Below are positions 23,722 through 30,177 of a stretch of DNA of 64,000 bases, in pieces. The DNA lies in contig NC_080168.1 of the NCBI RefSeq assembly GCF_950295315.1, positions 66,349,254 to 66,413,253 on the forward strand, given 5' to 3'. Position numbers and translations under genes: made by a program. Every line of letters starts with the position of its first letter. Position 1 is the stretch's first letter. A model generated the notes under the pieces. That model did no database searches. It worked only from the letters and a program-made list of their open reading frames with translations, and was not told the DNA's origin. The stretch comes from Erinaceus europaeus. Its lineage: Eukaryota > Chordata > Mammalia > Eulipotyphla > Erinaceidae.

Positions 23722-24687
23722 CAAACAAAAGGCCAAAGCAGAAAAGTGTTCCAAGTCAACGAAATCCACTAGTTCTACTGAGGCACAAAAGAAGTGCCTC
23801 TGTGGCTGATCAAATAAGCAGCATCAGGCAGGCTCATCAAAGTCAAAAAATTTTATTTATCTGCAAAACTGGGGTCTCACAAGGGCATGATTCTCTTGCT
23901 GCCAGGCAGGCCTTTTCATTCCTTTTATTTTAGGTAAAGAGAAGGGGTGGGGAGAGATGGAGAGAAAGAAAGAGGCATTACTCCATCATGAGTTTCCCTC
24001 TGGTGCCAAGGTTGTTTCATATGTTGCCAGGGTTCAAATCTGAGTTATATGCGCAGCAAGTCTCAAGCCCCACCTCGTGGCTATCTCTCCAGCTGGAGAA
24101 ATTTACTAGCAATGTACATATCTCCCACACACATGGGGACACCCAGAAATTCTCAGCAACTTGCTCCCGTGATTTTCAGACATAGTTTGAAAATTCTCAA
24201 CTAAGAGCGAGGGAGAAATAGGGAGGTCAGCTTACCAAGAGTTCTCTGATGAAAGGCAGGCCTAACAAAACTGCAGATTTTTAGTTCATCTTTCTCCAGA
24301 GACCAGGTGACTAAGATACCCTGGCATACTTCTTCCTTTGTACATGGAAACAGCTGCTTTTCTCTAAGTGGAGCTTTAGGGGATGAACCAAAGGTGCATA
24401 AGTGACACCACCTCTGAGTGGACTGGGGGGAGAGGGGTGCAGTGGCAATGTTTTCGTTTTTGGGTGCTGGGTAGAAGGGAAGAAAAGCAGTGCTCCACAG
24501 TTCCTGGGCAGTGTCTAGGGTGCTGTTTAGGGTGCAGTCATGCGGAGCCAGGGCTCTGACCCAGGACCTGGCTCGGCAACGCAAGCCCTCCACACTATCA
24601 CAGAGCTGTGGCCTGGCCCCATACAAGTCTTTCCCCAAAGACACCTTTGGGGCACTGGCCGTGAAATCAGTCTTTCTCAGTTACACA

Positions 24688-24728
<41 letters not shown>

Positions 24729-26063
24729 TGTGTGCTTTTGCTCCCTTAGAAGGGGGGGAGGTCTAGCACTTCATGAACACACGTGACAATTGAAGCAGGC
24801 TGTGCATGTGTGTGTGTAAACATCTCCAATAATCATAAATGACATTCCTTTGTTATTATTATTATTTTTTAACAAGAGCACTGTTCAGCTTTGGCTTATG
24901 GTGGTGCAGAGGAACTGAACCTGGGACTTAGAAGCCTCAAGCATGACAATCTGTTTTTTGCCTCCAGGGTTATTGCTGGGGCTCAGTGCTTGCACTACGA
25001 ATCCACTGCTCCCGGAGGCCATTTCTCCCTCTTTTGTTGCCCTTGTTATTATTGTTGTTGTTATTGCTATCATTGTTGTTGGATAGGACAGAGAAAAATC
25101 AAGAAGAGGGGAGACAGAAAGGGGAGAGAAAGACACCTGCAGACCTGCTTCACCAACTGTGAAGCGACCCCCCCCCCCCCGCAGGTGGGGAGCCGGGGGG
25201 AGGGGGGGGCTCAAACCGGGATCCTTAAGCCGGTCCTTGTGCTTTGCACCATTTGCGCTTAACCCACTGCATTACCGCGGGCTCCCAGGCAGGACGGTCT
25301 GTTTGCATTACTATACTATCCACCCCCGCCCCCTTTGCTATTATCTTTTAACGCGGTGCCTACATGACCTCAGGGACTCGGATATGTGCGCAGCTTCCCT
25401 GCCTAATGCTCAGTCTGTGGGTTGAGGCCCAGACGCTGCTGCTCGGAGGCCCATGGAGCTCCACCTGTTTTCCTACCCGCCCCCCCACATCAGTGGCGCT
25501 GTCCTTGGTGCTGCCTCGCAGCCGCCAAGGACACAGCCCGGAGCTTGCGGCACTGAAGGCAGGCGTGCACTTTGCCCGCCAAGCCCCCCTCCAGGACCTC
25601 CGAAGGGAATCTGGGTGCTCTCCCCACCAGGGTGCCGGGCCACCCCGTTAGCGCCCCCTCCCCGCTCCTCCGGGAGCCGCCCTGCGGCGACAGGCCTCCA
25701 GCCGGCTGCTCCCTCGGGAAGGGACTGGCTTTAATCCCGGCTGGAGACGGGCCCCGAGGAGCTCACGGACCCCGCCAGGCCCCGCGCCCCGATTCTGTGG
25801 ACGAAGCCTCAGCAGACGGGGTGGGCCAGGCTCCTCTCCCACCCAGATCCAGGCGGGCCCAGGCTCGTTGGAGGTCAGGCCCTGCCTCAGTGGACCCTCC
25901 CGAGGGACGGTGGTCGTGCCGGGGGCGCTCTCCTGCGGCCCAACTCAGACCCGAGGCGCTGGAAGGACGCGGGGGCGGCCGGGCGGACTCACTTGTCCAG
26001 GAGCGAGCCGACCCCACTGCTCGCCATCCCGTCCTCGCTCGGCAGCCTCTTGCGCGGCGCCAT
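6719..26063 (-). CDS. AMN1: AMN1 gene, spliced, six coding exons placed (3' end incomplete)
   Basis: This is the leucine-rich-repeat protein AMN1, the vertebrate homolog of yeast Amn1 (antagonist of the mitotic exit network). Yeast Amn1 binds Tem1 and has been linked to SCF-type ubiquitination; the vertebrate role is poorly defined. Joining 26063-25993, 20838-20706, 15589-15445, 10933-10716, 10611-10555 and 6830-6719 gives 736 nt, or 245 codons plus one base, with no internal stop. Cysteine-type LRRs (C..LTD..V..L...C..L) run from about residue 69 to 245. Landmarks include [34 protein letters not shown] and [13 protein letters not shown], which match mammalian AMN1 closely. Human AMN1 is about 258 residues; here the N-terminus is about 11 longer and roughly 24 C-terminal residues are not placed. 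Intron sizes are about 5.15, 5.1, 4.5, 0.10 and 3.7 kb. Intact phases and splice sites argue for a functional gene. Confidence 0.93.
7105..9175 (+). mobile_element. Unidentified dispersed retroposon, longest copy (copy 3)
   Basis: About 2 kb without an open reading frame, from near TGTCTCAAACTTTTTAAAGC. Landmarks: GAATGTTCCTACTCATGACC, TTTCAGCCACCAGGTTCCAG, GAAGCAATTACAGAAGCCAG and ATGGAGATCTGGTGGTGGGA, ending with a purine/A-rich tail. Copies with the same landmarks lie at 0.64, 3.45, 15.7 and 55.7 kb. Relative to copy 5 it has about 930 extra bases (about 7283-8217). It is in AMN1 intron 5, antisense to the gene. Confidence 0.8.
9275..9470 (-). mobile_element. ERI-type SINE
   Basis: Tail ATTTATTTATCAGATAAAG, then CTTCACCACTTGTGAAGTTT and GGACTCGAACCTGGATCC (reversed B-box), and GCACCACCACCTGGCCC. 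Confidence 0.9.
9498..9775 (+). mobile_element. ERI-type SINE, full length
   Basis: GACTGGGCAGTGGTGCACCA, GGTTTGAGCCCTC, AGCAATGGATTTGTAGTGCAGG and an A-tail. Confidence 0.88.
9803..9998 (+). mobile_element. ERI-type SINE, short tail form
   Basis: GGCCCAGGTGGAGGTGCACC, GAGTTTGAGCCCCTGG, a pyrimidine tract and AATAAGATTTAAAAAAAA. Confidence 0.87.
10010..10540. other. AMN1 intron 5 next to exon 5, unique
   Basis: 10070-10180 is a diverged short SINE (GGCTGGGCAGTTAGCATAAT). The remainder becomes GC-rich toward exon 5 and shows no other feature. Confidence 0.5.
10555..10611 (-). CDS. AMN1: AMN1 coding exon 5 (57-nt mini-exon)
   Basis: 57 nt, 19 codons. The acceptor is GCCCAG (AG at 10613-10612) and the donor GAG|GTAATT (GT at 10554-10553). 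It encodes [19 protein letters not shown], which aligns directly with the AMN1 segment between the exon 4 and exon 6 LRRs ([19 protein letters not shown] in human as I recall it). It is too short to stand out as a reading frame and was found by matching the family. The intron to exon 4 is only 104 nt. Confidence 0.92.
10716..10933 (-). CDS. AMN1: AMN1 coding exon 4
   Basis: 218 nt. The acceptor is CCCCCAG (AG at 10935-10934) and the donor ACCCAG|GTGCAC (GT at 10715-10714). It completes the split Gly and encodes [19 protein letters not shown], then [26 protein letters not shown] and QCIDFSFTQ, ending on codon 189. Two full LRRs of the cysteine-containing type are visible. The exon and its surroundings are markedly GC-rich compared with the AT-rich neighbouring introns. 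Confidence 0.95.
11110..11636 (+). repeat. Solo LTR, family shared with 46.5-47.1 kb
   Basis: Begins near TGTCTGGGAAACC and has ACCAATAAATGAGATG as a polyadenylation signal. It aligns over its whole length with 46508-47101 (AACAAAGGCCATAA, CATCCTGGTTTTGC, TATGCATAGTGAG, GTGTGGCTTAATGATTA). It lies in AMN1 intron 3, antisense to the gene. No internal viral sequence is seen. Confidence 0.75.
11640..12100. other. AMN1 intron 3 segment
   Basis: 11640-11830 resembles a short plus-strand SINE (GGGTAGGGTGCCTGCCTGTC, CACCCATGGGGGGCACTGTG). The rest is unique AT-rich intron. Confidence 0.5.
12105..12455 (-). mobile_element. Two minus-strand SINEs, the second cut by the retrovirus remnant
   Basis: 12105-12270 carries GGAACTGGGGGCTTGAACTT. 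12285-12455 runs TTTTTCCAGATAGAGGGTG to GAGCTATCTCCCAGGCC, where the retrovirus begins; TAGGCCCCC after the retrovirus (14376-14384) is its continuation. Confidence 0.8.
12459..12622. repeat. Tandem duplication, period 80
   Basis: Two nearly identical copies (starts 12461 and 12541) of a segment containing CACCCCGTGCCTTGACCCCC and GTGGAGCTTGACAAGGTCAA. They differ by one base substitution and one extra C, so the duplication is recent. It lies at the left end of the retrovirus-like block. Confidence 0.9.
13186..13560. repeat. Compound tandem repeat inside the retrovirus-like block
   Basis: A unit of about 180 bp is present twice (starts near 13186 and 13368). Its first part is a smaller minisatellite of GTGTGGGTAAGAGTAAGT repeats, two in the first unit and four in the second. 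The shared remainder includes TTGGCTGGGGGTTGGTAAAC and CATGCTTTGCAGCAG. Confidence 0.85.
13590..13736 (+). pseudogene. Env C-terminal remnant (transmembrane anchor and tail)
   Basis: About 45 codons ending at TAA 13734-13736 contain a strongly hydrophobic run ([13 protein letters not shown]) followed by a basic tail. A polypurine tract and LTR follow directly, as at the end of a retroviral env. An in-frame stop just upstream and the absence of recognisable surface-unit sequence show it is dead. Confidence 0.5.
13739..13752 (+). other. Polypurine tract next to the 3' LTR
   Basis: AAAAAGGGAGGAAA sits immediately before the LTR TG. This is the place and composition of the plus-strand primer of retroviral reverse transcription. 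Confidence 0.7.
13753..14375 (+). repeat. 3' LTR of the retrovirus remnant
   Basis: Starts TGCCACACC and ends GTTGCA. Near its 3' part it carries GATATATAAACTC as a TATA-like element and GCTGAATAAAAATTG as a polyadenylation signal, followed by a GC-richer U5-like region (CGCCGACTCCTGACCCACC). Confidence 0.75.
14435..14545 (-). mobile_element. Short SINE
   Basis: ATAGCACTGCCCAGTTCTAT and GGATTAAACCTGGGACCTCAG in reverse orientation. Confidence 0.75.
14550..15030. other. AMN1 intron 3, unique
   Basis: No repeat, RNA gene or splice-flanked coding segment recognised. Long frames here have no family resemblance. Confidence 0.5.
15035..15175 (-). mobile_element. Short SINE
   Basis: GAGCTCAGTTCTGGCATAAGG and TGGTGCCAGGGATGGAGCC, minus-strand short family. 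Confidence 0.75.
15445..15589 (-). CDS. AMN1: AMN1 coding exon 3
   Basis: 145 nt. The acceptor is CTTGCAG (AG at 15591-15590) and the donor GAAG|GTAGGT (GT at 15444-15443). It starts in phase 0 with [18 protein letters not shown] and ends SITSE plus one base of a split Gly codon. It contains the first LRR ([18 protein letters not shown]) and the start of the second (LRTLNLSS). The motif order is as in mammalian AMN1. Confidence 0.95.
15722..16852 (+). mobile_element. Dispersed retroposon, copy 4 (divergent long form)
   Basis: Collinear with copy 3 from about 8330 onward (CAGCTATGACCATGGACTGT, TAGCCACCAAGTTGCAGATG). It has about 230 extra bases near the 3' end (16525-16760, with an AATATATATAAATATAG run), ending ATACCCCTGTTATCTTATAA. 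It is in AMN1 intron 2, next to exon 3. Confidence 0.8.
17108..17371. repeat. Long imperfect inverted repeat
   Basis: The left arm (about 17108-17246) starts CTTCTCTTGACATAAAGGTC. The right arm (about 17268-17371) ends with its reverse complement GACTTTTATGTCAAGAGAAG. Also paired are GACTACTTATCAGGAAGAGT with its counterpart at 17310-17329, and GTTATGTATATAAACCTC with GAGGTTTATGTACATAAC. The left arm has about 35 extra bases and the loop is about 20 nt. Part resembles a MIR element (GTGCTAAGCATGTTATGTAT). It lies in AMN1 intron 2. Confidence 0.85.
17390..17525 (-). mobile_element. Diverged short SINE
   Basis: A GAGAGATAATAAGGGAGAGACAC run then TTCTGGGGACATAACCCTGG. It abuts the inverted repeat. 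Confidence 0.55.
17680..17890 (+). mobile_element. ERI-type SINE
   Basis: GGGAACAGGCAGTAGTGCAAC, GGTTCAAGCCACTGG, a (TC)n run and CCAATAATAAATAAAG tail. Confidence 0.88.
17900..18060 (-). mobile_element. Short SINE
   Basis: Tail TTATTTATTTATTAATGAG, GCCAGGGATCGAACTCAGG and GTGCCACCTCCCAGACC; inserted near the tail of a plus-strand SINE whose CTCTATCCAATAAATAAATA end lies at 18045-18130. Confidence 0.8.
18145..18440 (+). mobile_element. ERI-type SINE, full length
   Basis: GAGCCCAGTAATGGCACACC, GGTTCAAGGCCCTG, GGCCACTGGGAGCAGTAGG and AATAACCCTGAAGGC tail. Confidence 0.88.
18448..18695 (+). mobile_element. ERI-type SINE with a duplicated head
   Basis: The head GGGGCTGAGCAGTGGCATACC is followed by a second GGTTAAGTGCTCAC, then CGTTCAAGCCCCTGG and an AAATAAATAAAT tail. 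Confidence 0.85.
18760..19430. other. AMN1 intron 2, unique
   Basis: No clear repeat apart from a G run at 19226-19238. No conserved splice-flanked coding segment recognised. Confidence 0.5.
19440..19760 (+). mobile_element. SINE fragment followed by an ERI-type SINE
   Basis: 19440-19530 is a partial copy (GGCCAGGAATGGTGAAGTAA). 19545-19760 has GGCTGGATGGTGGTGCACC, GCCCCTGGCCTCCACC and an AAATAAAAGAAAGG tail. Confidence 0.8.
19762..20265 (+). mobile_element. ERI-type SINE split by an L1 3' end
   Basis: 19762-20051 and 20212-20265 form SINE sequence around the L1 fragment. CCTGTTCGAGACCCTGG is the B-box region. The right part AAGCCCCATTGATAACGC completes the 3' end. Confidence 0.8.
20052..20211 (+). 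mobile_element. L1 3' end inserted in a SINE
   Basis: About 160 bp: GTAGTGGGGGTTGTATTGTT to CCCCCAATAAAGAAATTTAA plus an A-rich tail. The repeated AATCATGCAGGCA (20039-20051 and about 20212-20224) is the target duplication within a plus-strand SINE. Confidence 0.85.
20268..20560 (+). mobile_element. ERI-type SINE, full length
   Basis: GGCTGGGTGGTGGTGAACCC, AAGGTCCAGCCCCTGG, ATGGCTGCCAAGAGTAGTGG and GATAACCCTGGAGGCAAAC, running into the (GT)n. Confidence 0.88.
20566..20605 (+). repeat. (GT)n microsatellite
   Basis: Twenty uninterrupted GT units, 100 bp 3' of AMN1 exon 2 in the direction of transcription. Confidence 0.97.
20706..20838 (-). CDS. AMN1: AMN1 coding exon 2
   Basis: 133 nt. The acceptor is TTTCAG (AG at 20840-20839) and the donor GAG|GTAAGA (GT at 20705-20704). 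It completes the Lys codon from exon 1 and encodes [18 protein letters not shown], then [13 protein letters not shown] and [10 protein letters not shown], ending exactly on a codon (codon 68). This segment precedes the LRRs and includes the conserved NISRY and PPNIKDRL(L/I)KIMS motifs of AMN1. Confidence 0.95.
20880..21265. other. AMN1 intron 1 next to exon 2
   Basis: No recognisable repeat before a SINE-like GGGCTTGAGCCTGGGTCAC segment at 21180-21250. Confidence 0.5.
21272..21319. repeat. (AT)n microsatellite
   Basis: About 23 perfect AT units at the edge of a minus-strand short SINE in AMN1 intron 1. Confidence 0.97.
21320..21805 (-). mobile_element. Three minus-strand SINEs in a row
   Basis: 21320-21435 short (GTTCAGCTTGGGCTTATGG), 21450-21670 ERI-type (GGGGCTTGAACCTGGGTC), 21680-21805 short (GCTGGGGATCAGACCCTAGG, GTGCCACCACCTGGACC). 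Confidence 0.85.
22065..22415 (-). mobile_element. Two minus-strand ERI-type SINEs
   Basis: 22065-22235 (CCCCCCTGCAGGTGGGGAG, AATCAAACCTGGGTCC) and 22240-22415 (TTCCCCCTGCAGGTGGGGAG, CTCAAAGCCAGGTCC). Confidence 0.85.
22416..23510. other. AMN1 intron 1, unique
   Basis: About 1.1 kb with no recognised repeat, RNA gene or coding exon. It is the longest repeat-free stretch in the AMN1 introns. Confidence 0.5.
23515..23730 (+). mobile_element. ERI-type SINE ending in (CA)n
   Basis: GGCCAGTGGTGGTATGCCTG, GGTTCAAGCCCCTGG, CACTTGTAGGGGGGAAGC, then the (CA)20 run in place of the usual tail. Confidence 0.88.
23680..23720 (+). repeat. (CA)n microsatellite
   Basis: Twenty uninterrupted CA units in the tail region of the SINE at 23515. 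Confidence 0.97.
23915..24090 (-). mobile_element. Diverged SINE
   Basis: TTTTATTTTAGGTAAAGAGAAG, CATCATGAGTTTCCCTCTGG and CAGGGTTCAAATCTGAG in reverse. Confidence 0.65.
24095..24685. other. AMN1 intron 1, unique
   Basis: No repeat or gene recognised. Moderately GC-rich with no coding resemblance. Confidence 0.5.
24690..24734 (+). repeat. (GT)n microsatellite
   Basis: About 22 GT units with one TTT interruption near the end. Confidence 0.95.
24866..25330 (-). mobile_element. ERI-type SINE nested in a short SINE
   Basis: The short SINE (CACTGTTCAGCTTTGGCTTA, GAACTGAACCTGGGAC) is interrupted near 24950 by a full ERI-type SINE (GCCTCCAGGGTTATTGCTGG to ATTACCGCGGGCTCC, 25287). The short SINE then resumes (GGTCTGTTTGCATTAC). 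The (A/G)(A/G)TCTGTTT sequences at the joints are the likely target duplication. Confidence 0.82.
25993..26063 (-). CDS. AMN1: AMN1 coding exon 1
   Basis: The ATG at 26063-26061 (GCCATGG, a strong Kozak context) opens 23 codons plus two bases, ending CTGGACAA before the donor GTGAGT (25992-25987). The split codon AA|G joins exon 2 as Lys, giving LLDK followed by CLW, matching the human LLDL-CLW junction. A second in-frame ATG at 26027 (codon 13, GGGATGG) would give an N-terminus closer in length to human AMN1. The first is chosen because it is upstream and in good context. The exon lies in the CpG island and its N-terminal dozen residues (KRLPSED) are not conserved with human as I recall it. 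Confidence 0.82.
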
Positions 26064-26119
26064 GGCCGCTGCAAGCCGCCGCAAACCGCTACGGACTCCT
26101 CGCGCACGGCGCGCATTCG

Positions 26120-26127
26120 TGACGTCA
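26120..26127. promoter_or_regulatory. Perfect palindromic CRE (TGACGTCA)
   Basis: A full cAMP-response element, bound by CREB/ATF proteins, 57 bp upstream of the AMN1 ATG on the minus strand. A full CRE this near a CpG-island start is a typical functional position. Confidence 0.75.
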
Positions 26128-26314
26128 CGGCGCCACCCACCTGCTTGCGCTGCGCCTGGGGGCGGCTGGGAGATGGGGCGGGGAAGGAAGCAAGGGAGGG
26201 GGCGTGGTGAGGGTGGGGTAGGGCAGGGGTGGGGCCACCCTGTTGCAGGGATGGTGGAGCTCTGCTCTGTTCTCTGCCCTCCCTCTTCCTCTCTTCTTTA
26301 AGGACCTAGAATTA

Positions 26315-26420
26315 GGACGAAGGATAAACAGCATAATGGTTATGCAAAGAAACTCTTAAATTAGAGTCCTAGTTCAATCCCCTGCACCACCATCAGCCAG
26401 AGCTGAGTAGTCCTCTGTGG
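26315..26420 (+). mobile_element. Short SINE
   Basis: ATAAACAGCATAATGGTTATG, CCTGCACCACCATCAGCCAG and AGCTGAGTAGTCCTCTG; immediately upstream of the AMN1 promoter. Confidence 0.82.
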
Positions 26421-26535
26421 GGAAATTTGTAGAGTCAAAAGTTGGGGGGAAACTGGAAAAATGTTACGCATGTAGAAACTTGTATTAAATGTCGACTGTA
26501 AACCATTAATCCCCCAATAAAAAATTAAAAAATTA
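26420..26535 (+). mobile_element. L1 3' end fragment
   Basis: About 110 bp ending ATTAATCCCCCAATAAAAAA, the same 3' end as the other L1s here. It lies between two short SINEs upstream of AMN1. Confidence 0.75.
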
Positions 26536-26544
26536 AAATTAAAA

Positions 26545-26700
26545 GTTGGGGTGGGGATAGATGGCATAGCGGTTCTGCAAAAAAGACATGGCTGAGACGC
26601 TGAGGTCCCAGGTTCAAACAACTGCACCACCATAAGCCAGAGCTGAGCAGTGCTCTGGTTAAAAAAAAAAAAAAAAAAAAAGGAAAAAAATATATACATT
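26545..26700 (+). mobile_element. Short SINE with a long A-tail
   Basis: GATAGATGGCATAGCGGTTC, CCCAGGTTCAAACAACTGC, CAGAGCTGAGCAGTGCTCTGG, then about 20 A. Confidence 0.9.
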
Positions 26701-26714
26701 TAAAATTTGGGTGT

Positions 26715-27025
26715 GTGGTGGAGAGAGTATGTTCGGCATGTAGGGCACATGCTTTGCCAGATTTGTAGTCCAGGTTTGAGCCCTGGCACCTCATGGGAGT
26801 ATCAGGCACCAAGGGGAAGTTCTGGCACTGTGGTGTGTCTCCTTTGCTTTCTCCCTCTCTTAAATACTTACATTATTTTAGTGAGAGAGATGTAGAAAGA
26901 TACAAAGAGAGAGAGAAGGACCAGAGCACTGCTCAGCTCTGGTTTATGGTGGAGCTAGGGATTGAACCTGGGCCCTCAATCCTGAAAATCTTTTACAGAA
27001 CCATGATTCTATCTCCCCAACCCTT
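26715..27025. mobile_element. Opposed short SINEs
   Basis: 26715-26865 plus (CAGGTTTGAGCCCTGGCACC, TGTGGTGTGTCTCC). 26870-27025 minus (CACTGCTCAGCTCTGGTTTA, GGGATTGAACCTGGGCC). Confidence 0.82.
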
Positions 27026-27220
27026 TCCTTTGCTTTCTCTGAGTGAAAAAAGTCGTCTTGGAAATGGCGAAGTCACACATACACTAGGCTCTGGATCTGA
27101 ATAAAAATAATCAGGTCAAGGTGGCACCACTCAGGAGTATCTTGCATGAAGGTCCCTGGCAAGTTCCCCAGTGTTGCATTAAGCAAAAAGAATTGATAGC
27201 CTTACATATTTACAAGCCAG

Positions 27221-27847
27221 TGTTAAAGAGCGAAATCAAACCACCATCCACTGCAAGGAAGCAAAAGATGTTTATTAACGAATTCGAATCCGGGCCGAGT
27301 GGCATCAGACAGCAGTCTGCCAGCTCGACCCCGAACAAAGCTCAAACCACACTATTTATAGGATTTCAGAGCTCACTCCAAGGGAGGGGGTCATGCAAAA
27401 TGAGGATTCTATAATATATCCAGTGGTACTCTATAGAAAACACGGGGTCCAATCATTTCAAACATTACAACACACTGAGCAACCTATAGAATTTGTCTAA
27501 TTTCAAGCCTGTATGCAAAAAAAGGTTGCCTCATTCTTTTGTCCTCTGCTGGGACCACCCGGCCATCTGTTTGCAATTTATCTGGCCATATGCTGTAACT
27601 TATTGGGTTACAGAATTCCTCAGACCCTATGCAAAGGCTCTGATAATGCTTGCCAGATGCAGGATCTTTCAGACAAAAATAACTGATGGCCCTCACTATT
27701 TAGGTTCTGTTTGTCAAGGGAAAAGGGCAAGGAATTTTCCACCTCACTGGGCAGGAGGGCAAAAAGCAACTATACTTAAAACTACACTTAAAACTATTCT
27801 AGAGTTACTGCCTCTCACAGCCAGTCTCTTAGAGACTCAGCATAACA
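27221..27847 (-). repeat. Solo LTR, minus strand
   Basis: Read on the minus strand it begins TGTTATGCTGAG and ends CTCTTTAACA, so the ends form a TGTTA/TAACA inverted pair. Near the 3' part lie CTATAAATAGTGTGG (TATA box) and GTTAATAAACATC (polyadenylation signal), spaced as in a retroviral U3-R-U5. No flanking viral genes are seen. Confidence 0.7.
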
Positions 27848-27849
27848 GT

Positions 27850-28410
27850 ATCAGGAATTTATTTTGAATCTTTTGCCACTGAGTAAGACAGATCTGCCCA
27901 CTTGTGGTTACTTTGTCACATTTGTTCCTTCCTTCCCTGGTTTTATAGCAGAAATGTGGCTTGGGGAATCAACCTTATCTCCATCGGTGGGTCTACATTA
28001 ATCAACAATGACTGTGTACTGTGTGTAAGACTGTCTGGTCTATGCATATCAAGAGATCACTATCTGCTCAGCCACCAGGATAGGCTCTAAACTGGGAATG
28101 GTGTGTGAGTATGTCAACTGTTTGGGACACAAAAAAAGCAGGGGATGCCTAACCAAAACTTCAGGAGAGTATCCTCAGACACATGGCAAGGCTCTGTGAA
28201 ACAACTGGTTCTTTTATTCAGCGTTGGCATGGGGAATGAAGCCAAGCAGAGGATAAGCATCACGCACCAGCCATGGTGCTTACGGAACCAGACCTGAGAA
28301 CTGGTCCTCTTCTCTAGTCAGATGATACAGAAATCAGTTTAGTGAGCAGTCTGACATCTTTACTTGTTAATGCAATTCTAGGAACTGAACCTAGGACCTT
28401 GTGTATGCAT
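27850..28410. other. Intergenic sequence between LTR and SINE
   Basis: No gene or repeat identified by eye in about 560 bp. Confidence 0.5.
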
Positions 28411-28414
28411 GATG

Positions 28415-28615
28415 CCACTGAGAAGTCCTCCTTATCCATGGTTTTTAATTGCCTATTCCTGAGAGAGGAGAGAGATACAGACCCCTGACTCACCATTCAT
28501 AGAGCTCCTCCAGGTGCTGTCCTTGGTGGTCCCATGTGGTGCTGTACTCAAACCCAGGCCTGAGGCACGGCAGAACATAAACTGAGCTGCTGAGCCGCTG
28601 CCACTGAGCGAACTC
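28415..28615 (-). mobile_element. Diverged short SINE
   Basis: GAGAGATACAGACCCCTGAC, GAGCTCCTCCAGGTGCTGTC and CTCAAACCCAGGCCTGAGGC, reversed. Confidence 0.65.
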
Positions 28616-30177
28616 CCAGCCCAGCATGATGTCCGTCACTCATGGAAAACATCCCAGGACATGGGGTGGCAGAGTCTCCTAAGCAGAAAATCAGGTCTCC
28701 AGCACATGTTCATAGTGTCTGAAGCAACAATGAGGAAGGAGTGGGAGGGAGCTGTTACCAAGCTAACAGGTGATTCAGGAAGCAAGGAAAAGGAAGCTTG
28801 CTTAAGGGGATTGTCTGGAGTTGCATATTTGAGAACAGGAGCTCCTTACTGGCTGAATTTCCAGTCTGGTCAAGCAGAGAATGTACAAGAACACATATAT
28901 AATCTAGGTTTTGATGGGGAGATATGACCCCTCAGACAAGAGTAATTTCTAATATCATCAAAATGAATATTCTAGCCAGAGCCATATACAAATTTAATGC
29001 AGTCCCCATCAAAGTCCCACAAACTTTTTTTTTTAGGAGAATAGAATAAAAGCTACAAATGTTTATCTGGAATCAGAATATACCTAGAATTGCCAAAACA
29101 ATCTTGAGGGGGAAAAAAAGAAGAAGGAGGAGGAGAACAGAACAGGAGGCATCACAATCCCAGATCTCCAATTGTATTATAGGGCCACTGTAATAAAAAC
29201 AGACACACTGACCAGTGGAACAGAACTAAGAGGTGAGAAATAAGGCCCACACTTCTGGACATCTAATCTTTGACAAAGGTGCCCAAACTACTAGATGGGG
29301 AAAGGAGAGTGTCTTAAACTTTGATGGAAAAACTGGGTTGAAACTTGTAGAATAATGCCACTGAACCATTGCATTTCACCATACATAAAAGTAAATTCTG
29401 GAGGAGACTTCCGGAGGTGGGGTTACAGAGCAGCAGCAGCTGTGTTTCTCTCTTCTCCTCTCCTGGGTCAACTAGGAATACCAAAGGAGACCACCTGGGA
29501 CCGCAACAAGACAGGACTAGAACAACTTCAGGAACCCACCAAATCACTGGTGAGTGCAAACTCATGTGGCTCATGGGCAGAAAGCCTAAGGAGAGACTAA
29601 GTGGCTGGTAACAGTCCAGCAGTTTACCAGTTGAGACACCACCTCCATTCTGCTTCACCAACAAAAAGCCCAAAGGAAGGAGAGGACCCCCCTGAGACTC
29701 ACCAAATTCAACTGTGAGTCTCCATTGCTACTGCCCTCAGAATCTGGAGTAGCAACAGGGAGGACTTGTGCTGACACCAGGGGACAAAGAACTAAACAGG
29801 AAACTCAGGAGAAGATCTATACCTAGGTAGCCCAACAGTGGGGCTGTGGAAGTCTATTTACATAACCACCATATTATCTCTGCCCCACCCTGCTTTATCT
29901 CTTGGTCAGGAGTCAGTGATTAGCTAAGATGCCTACTTATAGTTTAAAAGGAATCAGGCTCTCATAGCCTACAGGGAAGAAAAGAACAAAAGAGGCTTTT
30001 AAGCCACTGAGCTCCAACTCAGGGAATAAAATAATATTGAAACAACTGTCAATTTCCATGGCTGTGAACTCTTTATTTACCTTACTTAGACACAAGTCAA
30101 TCCAGGCAATAATGATCAGTAATTTGAAAAGTACTGAGAGAGGGACCTCATAACATACTATATAAAATGGTTAAACC

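Larger units (their letters stand above)
25440..26250 (-). promoter_or_regulatory. AMN1: CpG island and promoter of AMN1
   Basis: A dense run of CG dinucleotides and GC-rich sequence surrounds AMN1 exon 1, in sharp contrast to the AT-rich repeats on both sides. It contains a CRE, an Sp/KLF-type GGGGCGGGGA box at 26175-26184 and further GGGTGGGG boxes to about 26235, all upstream of the minus-strand ATG. There is no obvious TATA box, as usual for CpG-island promoters with dispersed starts. The island continues about 500 bp into intron 1. Bidirectional transcription is possible but no plus-strand exon is recognisable. Confidence 0.85.

Noticed and set aside
25572..26210. 212-codon plus-strand open frame through the AMN1 CpG island
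   Set aside because: Long frames without stops are expected in GC-rich DNA. The sequence is Ala/Arg/Pro-rich with no recognised domain, and AMN1 exon 1 lies on the other strand.
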